Assembly (NCBI RefSeq): GCF_905115235.1
Contig: NC_051853.1
Location: 42,839,467-42,903,466, forward strand
Source: Hermetia illucens
Taxonomy: Eukaryota; Arthropoda; Insecta; Diptera; Stratiomyidae
Length of the DNA: 64,000 bases
Direction: 5' to 3'
Shown here: piece by piece, positions 57,914 through 64,000 of the stretch
Numbering within the stretch: the first letter of the stretch is position 1
Layout of the letters: each line of letters starts with the position of its first letter
Made by a program: the position numbers and the translations under genes
The notes under the pieces: model-generated
What the model was told of the DNA's origin: nothing
Database searches by the model: none
Seen by the model: only the letters and a program-made list of their open reading frames with translations

Positions 57914-58192
57914 AATAATAATCGTTGGCGCAACAATCCATGTTGGATCAGGGCCTTGAAGTGTGTTAGAGCACTTCATTCAAGACCGTAACGGTACACT
58001 AGGAGGCAATGTGGTCAGCATTGCGCTCGACCGAGATTATTACCCTGATTTGACTCAGGTACTCATTCACAGCTGAGTCGACTGGTATCCGACGCCAAAT
58101 CACGATACAAATCCCACTGCCACCAGCGAGATTTGAACCGCGACCTTCCGTACGACAGCCTTGCGCTCTAACCACTCTGCTATCCGGACAAC
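57914..58192 (-). mobile_element. tRNA-derived SINE, complete, perfect 11-bp TSD
   Basis: Minus strand: A-box-like TAGCAGAGTGGTTAGAGC, B-box GGTTCAAATCT, a body with CAGTCGACTCAGCTGTGAA, and a 3' end GGATTGTTGCGCCAACGATT with an ATT-type tail. AATAAGCATAT flanks both sides (57903-57913 and 58193-58203). It has not kept a folded tRNA and is not a tRNA gene. Confidence 0.85.
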
Positions 58193-58809
58193 AATAAGCA
58201 TATGAGTAAGGTAATAATCGCATTGTTCCAAGGGAGTTACAGCTGCCTTCTTACTCCTATACTCCTCCGCATTGCTACGATGATTACCATACCAGTATGG
58301 TTATCAGTGATACGAAAATAACCCCTTTTCATGGCACCGTGACTTTTAAGCGAGTGGTGCCCGCTATTAGCTTTTTGCAGTAATAGAAAGACAGGACCTT
58401 TTTCTTTCTCCTATATATTCTCTTTACCCTCTCCCTTTCTGGAGATGATATCAAAATAACCCTCATTTGCCACAACTTTTTAAAGGGAATCACCGCCTGA
58501 CCGCCGTGACTATCTCGATCATCGTTTCTTCTGCCTCAGATCATGATTGAGGCGCGCCCCCTGAGATTCCCTCCCTTTATTGACATCCTCAGGCCATTAT
58601 TTCAGAAGATGTCCCTATTAAAGGTTTTGCGGGATCAAGGAGGAAGATAGAGGTAGGAAATCCTCAAATCAGTCAAAATTATTTTAAAAAATTCATTGTA
58701 TATTGTATAATATATACAGAAAAAAAAGACAAATATAAAAAAATAGAAGAAAAATTGAAAATAATAATATATACTAATGAAAAGAAACCAAATGAAATCA
58801 AAGAAATAG

Positions 58810-59539
58810 AAAAGACGCTTCAGGTATGAAAGTTTTCGTGTATTTCTTTTATAAAGAGATTTGGGTGTGCATTTGTCCCATTAGCATGTAGCACGTAAAA
58901 TATGCATATATTATGTGAAAATAGACACTTTCAAGTGATATTGGGATTCATAGTCTTGAATTTGCAGAGGAGCGACACATTTGACCTAGTATAACTTTGT
59001 TAGTAATAGTGAGATTTTCACCAAATTTGGCAGGATCATGCTCCATACTGTAGCCTACATTGCGATTTTGCGATTCTAGGGTGAACTTAAGGGGGGTTTT
59101 CTTGTCAATTACTAAAAATTATAGTAATATACTATTATTAACTTTATTGGAACAGGTGTCGATATGGAGGGTATTTCGGAGCCTAGGCACCATATAGTGG
59201 CAACCCTTTGATTTTTTCCAGATTTTTCGGTTTGGTAGTTCCTGAGAATGGGTTCGTTAAAAAAATTTCCACTTTCAACCCCCCGCACTCCCCACCTTTT
59301 CAACAAATGTCAAAACTAAGACCGGCTTCAAAAAGTACTAACCGAGACTTTTAATTTGATACCCCACATAACTACATTTGATGAAAAAAAATGTTCACCC
59401 CCCTTTTGCATGTATCTGGACCCCCCCTTAAATTCATTGTAAAAGGACGTTCAGAGTTCCCACCTTTCTACCAAATTTGGTGTCAGTCGCTAAAACCGTC
59501 TCCGAGAAAAATGCTTGTGACGGACAGACAGACCAAGCG
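58810..59539. mobile_element. Helentron-type element, left part
   Basis: CAGGTATGAAAGTTTTCGTG, CTTGAATTTGCAGAGGAGCG, GATATGGAGGGTATTTCGG and ends at GACGGACAGACAGACC (about 59520-59536), where an R1 LINE begins. Confidence 0.6.
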
Positions 59540-60566
59540 GAGAAAGTGCACTTCCATGAAGATCAAAGTTGGAACGCAAAAAATTTATTCCAAGCCTGCA
59601 CTTAAGTACTTAGGTGTAATGATTGACTAGAGGTTGAATTTCAGATTGCATGTGGAGGGTGCAGCAACCAAGGCATATAACATCGGAGCGCTGGTTGCGA
59701 GAATGCTACCAAATATAGGTGGCCCAAGGCCGAGCCGTCGACTCCTTATTTCAAGGGTGGTCAGTTCGATCCTACTGTATGCGGTCCCAGTATGGGCAGA
59801 TGCACTGGAAAATATAATAAATAAGAAAAAGATTGGAGCTGCGTATCGCATAAGTGTACTCCGAACATGTTGCGCTTACAGAACAATTTCTAATGAAGCA
59901 GCTTGCGTGATAGTAGGAATGATCCCGGTTGAGATTCTGGCGAAAGAAATACAACAGTTCGCACGAACTGAAACTGTCGCGGAATGGCAAGGGACGAGTC
60001 AGAAAAAGGCCGTTGGACTCACAAAATCATATGGGATATCTGGAAATAGATCGAGCGACCTCAGGGCGAAGTAGGTTTCGACCTAACTCAATTCTTGAGC
60101 GGACACGGAGACTATCGAGCATATCTGTATCGATTTGGGCGTGATGATTCGCCATATTGCCCACAGTGTGCAAACATTCCAGAGGACGCAGAACACGTCT
60201 TTTTTCATTGCCCCAGATTTGTGGCCCAAAGGGCTACATTAGAAGCTACAACCGGGGAGCACTTTACACCCGAAAATATCATGGAGCTTATGGTGAAAAC
60301 CAAGAGGATATGGACCGAAGTTGAAAAAGTGAATACAGCCACCGGAAAGAAGCTTAGGCAGGAGGAAGTCATCCGAAAGAATGAACGCGAGAGGAACACG
60401 AATGTTCACATGAGCGCAGAATAAATTCTGATCCAGCCCCGCGACGTAATACCAAATGGGAGTCCCGCGGGGAGAGTGGAAGGAGAAGGAGGTGGTTTTA
60501 GCGGGTAAAAGTCCCAAATAACCATGTTGCAGGAGCCTGCGGTAGCTTTTGAAGCTTTTCACCTTC
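59540..60566 (+). mobile_element. R1-clade LINE, 3' kilobase, inserted in a (GACA)n microsatellite
   Basis: ORF2 C-terminal part: LKYLGVMID then stop, ALVARMLPNIGGPRPSRRLL, VVSSILLYAVPVWADALENI, AYRTISNEAACVIVGMIPVE (59600-59935). It then shifts to GHGDYRAYLYRFGRDDSPYC and the knuckle CANIPEDAEHVFFHCPRFV (60180-60225). Stop at 60422. The 3' UTR (GGGTAAAAGTCCCAAATAAC, TTTTCACCTTCC) ends in A-rich DNA against (ACAG)n at about 60575. One stop and about one shift break the 3' kilobase. Confidence 0.8.
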
Positions 60567-60645
60567 CATCGGAAAAAAAAAACAGGCAGAGAGACAGACA
60601 GACGATAAACCGATTTTAATAAGGTTTTGTGTTTAGATATGATGA
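60567..60645. mobile_element. Helentron-type element, right end
   Basis: Continues the microsatellite (ACAGGCAGAGAGACAGACAG), then AAACCGATTTTAATAAGG and TTTTGTGTTTAG. Confidence 0.6.
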
Positions 60646-60689
60646 TGCTGATGCTGTTAGCGGCTAAAAAAAAAATTTTAAACATTACA

Positions 60690-61110
60690 AGGTGAACGCG
60701 AACGATAACAGCATTGGTGGTGAACCAATCACTTCAAGTCCTTCCAGGTTTACGTGGCACGCCCGCTGGGGTAACAACTCCATCGGCGCCTTTTTACCCT
60801 CCTGTCTCCGTCGATGCCGGAAAAAGAACCTCTTCCAGAGTCCAGACAGGGGCTGCTCCTTACCGCCAGATGCATCGCTTTCTTCCAAGGCAAGAACGAT
60901 CTCCTTCTTCTCCACCCGCCAGTCCAGCTGTTTTTTCGTCTCAATCCAAACTTCTGCTCTTGTCACCCGCCAGTCCAGCTGTTCCCTAAGAAAACCGCTC
61001 CCCACGCCGCCTTGAACTCTGTTGAGTTCATATTGCAGCAACAAGCGCGTGCGCCTACGGATGCTGCAAATCCCTCTTTCGAGATTAATTCGCCCGGTAA
61101 TTAAGGAGAT
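60690..61110 (+). other. C-rich stretch open in all three plus frames
   Basis: Pro/Ser/Arg-rich frames overlap for 90-107 codons, and a CACCCGCCAGTCCAGCTGTT unit occurs twice (about 60914 and 60964). It follows a Helentron end, as the R1 ORF1 at 20.77 kb does, so it could be an R1 ORF1 N-terminus. No diagnostic motif is visible. Confidence 0.35.
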
Positions 61111-61949
61111 TGCACATTATGAAATGCATTATTTGAGCAAATTAATTCAAAAAGAGACAAATGAGATTCCGCTCCCGTCGTAAAGCCGCGGTCACTACAA
61201 ACTCCCTGCGGAGATAGGATTCGAAATTAAATCCTAACGTTTTGACAGGAAAGGAACCCCATGGAGGAACCATGGCGTTTTAAGAAGGAGCGACCGTCGC
61301 AATTTTTTAACGGGATTAGAAAGGGGGAGAAAGGCTCTTTCTTCAACATATCCTTCCCACCCTCTTCCCCTCACGTGGCAAGGTTGAAAATTTAAACCAT
61401 AATTTTTAAAGGGTTTGAAGAGGGAGTTCTTCCCCTCCTTCTTAGTAGATGTATTATATGTACACTTAGAGTTGAATCGAAACACACATTTCACCTTTAA
61501 TTATTCGTATGAGATGTAGTCGAAAAAATTATAATAGATAAGCCCTTACCTGTTGAAATTGGAATTACAGTACCTAATCAGTCGTAGTGAATAACGCTAA
61601 AATTAGAACTGGGTACAAGCCCGTAGAACACGATTCACATAAAGTATGTTGTGAAGTATATTGTAGAGTAGCTGCCGATAAAAACAAAAGTAAAAACGAA
61701 ATTTTTGTCTAAATACTCACAGCTTGGGAGGGACTCATTCTCTTTGTAAATGATGGGTATTCAGTACTCAGTTTAGATTTAAATTGCGCCCCGTCATCTT
61801 GTGATAAGAGTGACAAATAAAAAGCTAAAGACGAACTTATCTCCTGTAAACCAAAGTTAATTAGATGCGAAATTGACTTCGAAATTCAGAAACACACCTG
61901 CAGTGGAATCAGTGTATGTATCTAAATATAATCTCGTGGTGTTTCTAGT

Positions 61950-62260
61950 GATTAAATTTTTTTGATATAATTAGGACTTGCCTTTTCTTTTCGCCAGTAA
62001 TATTTATTAACTTTGCAAATTCCTATATTTCGGGAACCACTTGTTCCCTTCATGAGTGCTACAAGACCTGCAAATACCGATATTTCGGGAACCACTTGTT
62101 CTCTTTACCAGTGCTACAAGACTTGAAAGGAGGAAAGGGATGAGGCTCTATAGACTGAATGGCAATGCATGAGCCAAGCGTCATGCCGATAATATCTACT
62201 CTTAATTTCATGCATCTTAAACCTCCCTGAGATAGTAACTTTCCTGTCAAGGATTAATAA
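61950..62260. mobile_element. Foldback/MITE-type element related to 43.44 kb
   Basis: Begins with TTAAAT and AATTAGGACTTGCC as in the 43.44-kb MITE. It then carries two direct units of ATATTTCGGGAACCACTTGT with GTGCTACAAGAC. Copy A of the duplication keeps only its left end (51096-51160). Confidence 0.6.
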
Positions 62261-63055
62261 TTCGCTGAAAGTACTCTCTGCTTATTGCTAAAGGCGACTA
62301 AAGGAGAAATTTGTGTGGCAGCAACCTGCAAATTTCGAAATATGTCCCGTAGCATAAAATGTTATTCACTCTTCGGATAAGGGCGGGCTTATCCATTGTG
62401 ATAATCGCTATTGTACGCGGACAAGAATAAGTATTCGGAAAGTACGGTCCTTGATAACGGCATGGATAGCCTCCAGAATTCAAACTTTTTTCAATGAGAG
62501 GAGAGTTGCACCGCTAAGAACTGCCATTCTAGAGCTAAACAGGGCTAAATTATCAAACTCTGAACAGCAGAACGACACTGCACTATTATACTCCACAAAG
62601 CCTGACGGAAGTAAACGTGAATCCGCCTTTATTAACTCCGGTTGAAAATAAGGAGCATTTCGATAGTGCAGTGCTATGTAGCAACCAGGATTTCTGATAT
62701 AGAGAACGAAGCTTTCTGACTGAAGGGAATGCAGATGAGGTGGCATAGTAACCTTAATGCCAAAGTGTGCTCTGTCAACACTTTGTTTCGGACATGTGCT
62801 GGGGAAACACAGCAATGGTAACCACAACTATAATAGCGAGAAATTTGAAAAACCTTCATCGGCACGCCATTGCAAGGGCATCGTTCGTAAGCAAAGCCTG
62901 CCTCAAGGTTAACTGGATTGACTCAACTTGAACCGCAAAAAAGGATATCATGCAAAGCAGAAATGAAACAAACACCAAGTTGACAATGGCGACAATAAAA
63001 GAAGTACAGGGTTGACTGCGCTTATTGACCTCCAAACTGATATATAGGTTGGGAG
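62261..63055. other. Low-repeat stretch, possible host sequence on minus strand
   Basis: No repeat shared with the rest of the window was noticed. On the minus strand a TATATA (about 63043) is followed about 30 bp later by GCAGTC, and then by an open frame encoding FIVAIVNLVFVSFLLCMISF, a hydrophobic segment. Further frames to 62480 are open for 115 codons. A gene or gene remnant is possible but not supported by homology. Confidence 0.25.
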
Positions 63056-63059
63056 TATG

Positions 63060-63265
63060 GTGCGAATATAATAATAATAATCGGGGATCGGGGCCTTGAA
63101 GTGTGTTAGAAAACTTCATTTAAGACCGTAACGGTACACTACAGGAATACAGTACATTATAGGAGGCAATATGGTCAACATTGTGCTCGCCCGAGATTAT
63201 TACCCTGATTTGACCCATGTACTCATTCACAGCTGAGACGATGTCCAACGACGAATCACGACACA
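63060..63265 (-). mobile_element. tRNA-derived SINE, 5'-truncated copy
   Basis: Minus-strand body and tail of the SINE family (GGTAATAATCTCGGGCGAGC, ACCGTTACGGTCTTAAATGA, GGCCCCGATCC, ATT-type tail). The tRNA head is missing, a 25-bp insertion interrupts the body near 63140, and the usual GGATTGTTGCGCC end is shortened. Confidence 0.7.
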
Positions 63266-63289
63266 TGTCACGAAATGTTGGTATGAGAA

Positions 63290-63960
63290 TACCTGTAAGA
63301 CGGCGAAAGTGGTGCTGTTATTGTTTCCTAGGTATACAAATTATTGGATGCCTTGGATGCTCTGTCCATTAATGTGGATAGGGAGAATGCGATGACCCGT
63401 CAGATAACCTTGGTTTTCGTGACGATATCTTCAGTCCAACACTACCTGTATCTCTTGCTAGATACAAAACCATTTAGCGATGGTCCATAACCCAGTCAGA
63501 GGGCAGACTTAAGAAAGCCTCCTCTGAACGGCATGTAATTGCCTTCCTTCTCCACTATATCTTTTCTGTTGGGGCGTAGCACTTCACAATTGTGATTCTC
63601 TTTAAACTGGACTGAAATCTTACAGTCAGAAATCTGTCAGAAAATGGCTCTCAGGTCAAAAGAATGCGCCTTTCTGTAAACGTCAAAGACACCGATACCG
63701 GATTCGCATCTGCTACCACTCGCCTTCTCAAAGTACAAAAGCACATTGCTCTTATGCCCCAATTAGTTAAGACTAAAAACAAAATTAAAAAGAGATTCAT
63801 CTCATTTGCTCATTTCTGAGTTACTCCAAAGTGTATGCTCGGCATTAGCACCGCAGCCAATTAACAGGTCGGCGGTTTTAGTCTCTGTAGTTCTTCCAGC
63901 AAAGCCGGCAGGTGGTAAGCCATATAAACTGATAGGATGTACAAAGCCTTCTGCTACCTA
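63290..63960 (-). mobile_element. LINE family A fragment, endonuclease part
   Basis: Resembles 15.6-15.0 kb in order and motifs: the CATATAAACTGATAGGATG block, LLYFEKASGSR near 63735-63700, and an NHNCEVLRP-like piece near 63595. It is broken many times. Confidence 0.5.
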
Positions 63961-64000
63961 TGACCTCGGAATGCCTGAACCTAGCTCAGAGCACAGAAAG

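Larger units (their letters stand above)
55330..62290. repeat. Segmental duplication, copy B (contains gene 5)
   Basis: Same order and orientation as copy A, offset about 11.1 kb at the gene. Interrupted by a SINE at 57914-58192 and by about 2.7 kb of Helentron-type/R1 and other sequence between about 58500 and 61190; both are absent from copy A. Confidence 0.75.

Noticed and set aside
58125-58190. tRNA gene on the minus strand
   Set aside because: A- and B-box-like motifs are present, but the sequence continues into the SINE body with a TSD and an ATT-type tail, so it is a tRNA-derived SINE head.
43820-62290. A single long palindrome or inverted duplication around genes 4 and 5
   Set aside because: Both blocks lie in the same orientation; the duplication is direct.

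Overview
The window reads as nuclear DNA of an insect, most likely a repeat-rich dipteran. It has small spliced genes with TATA boxes and arthropod-type initiators (TCAGT). It also has many LINE fragments of the RTE, R1, LOA-like and Jockey-like kinds, a mariner, a tRNA-derived SINE, and Helentron-type elements carrying a (GTCY)n microsatellite. No rRNA gene, true tRNA gene, CRISPR array or bacterial operon was seen. The species cannot be named from the sequence alone.

The only host genes I can support are five paralogues, all on the minus strand and 10-15 kb apart: 4508-5262, 15885-16650, 30050-30709, 45483-46098 and 56615-57236. Each encodes a small secreted protein with a signal peptide, one four-cysteine chitin-binding-like domain (CBM14/peritrophin-A type lacking one disulfide pair), a low-complexity linker and TE-P-P-T-P-P modules at the C-terminus. 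The linker is acidic Ser/Glu/Gly in copy 1, Thr/Glu then Gly-Ser in copy 2, and Thr-rich mucin-like in copies 3-5. All five share one gene structure: a first exon with only seven coding bases, a phase-1 intron of 77-133 bp, and one large second exon. All five share a TATA box 31-32 bp upstream of an initiator, with GATA-factor-type sites 80-330 bp further upstream. The set looks like a mucin/peritrophin array, perhaps for midgut or a secreted matrix; that role is inference.

Layout. 0-4.4 kb: decayed LINEs. 4.4-5.5 kb: gene 1. 5.7-15.6 kb: degraded LINEs (LOA-like, an RTE-like family, an endonuclease-RT family). 15.8-16.9 kb: gene 2. 17.4-29.8 kb: RTE and R1 copies and a nearly complete 5-kb LOA-like LINE with a perfect 187-bp internal tandem duplication. 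30.0-31.0 kb: gene 3. 31.3-39.4 kb: an R1 LINE, a full-length Helentron-type element, a Gypsy fossil and R1 pieces. 39.5-41.3 kb: a SINE split by an RTE. 41.7-45.0 kb: LINEs with a minisatellite and a hairpin MITE. 45.4-46.5 kb: gene 4. 46.7-50.2 kb: a mariner with a Jockey-like LINE inside. 51.2-54.9 kb: a LINE-LINE chimera. 56.6-57.6 kb: gene 5. 57.8-64 kb: SINEs, an R1 inserted in a Helentron-type microsatellite, MITEs and LINE remnants.

Genes 4 and 5 lie in a direct segmental duplication (about 43.8-51.2 kb and 55.3-62.3 kb). It carries flanking LINE debris and non-coding sequence, and it has been interrupted by different elements in each copy, so each copy preserves the empty site of the other's insertions.
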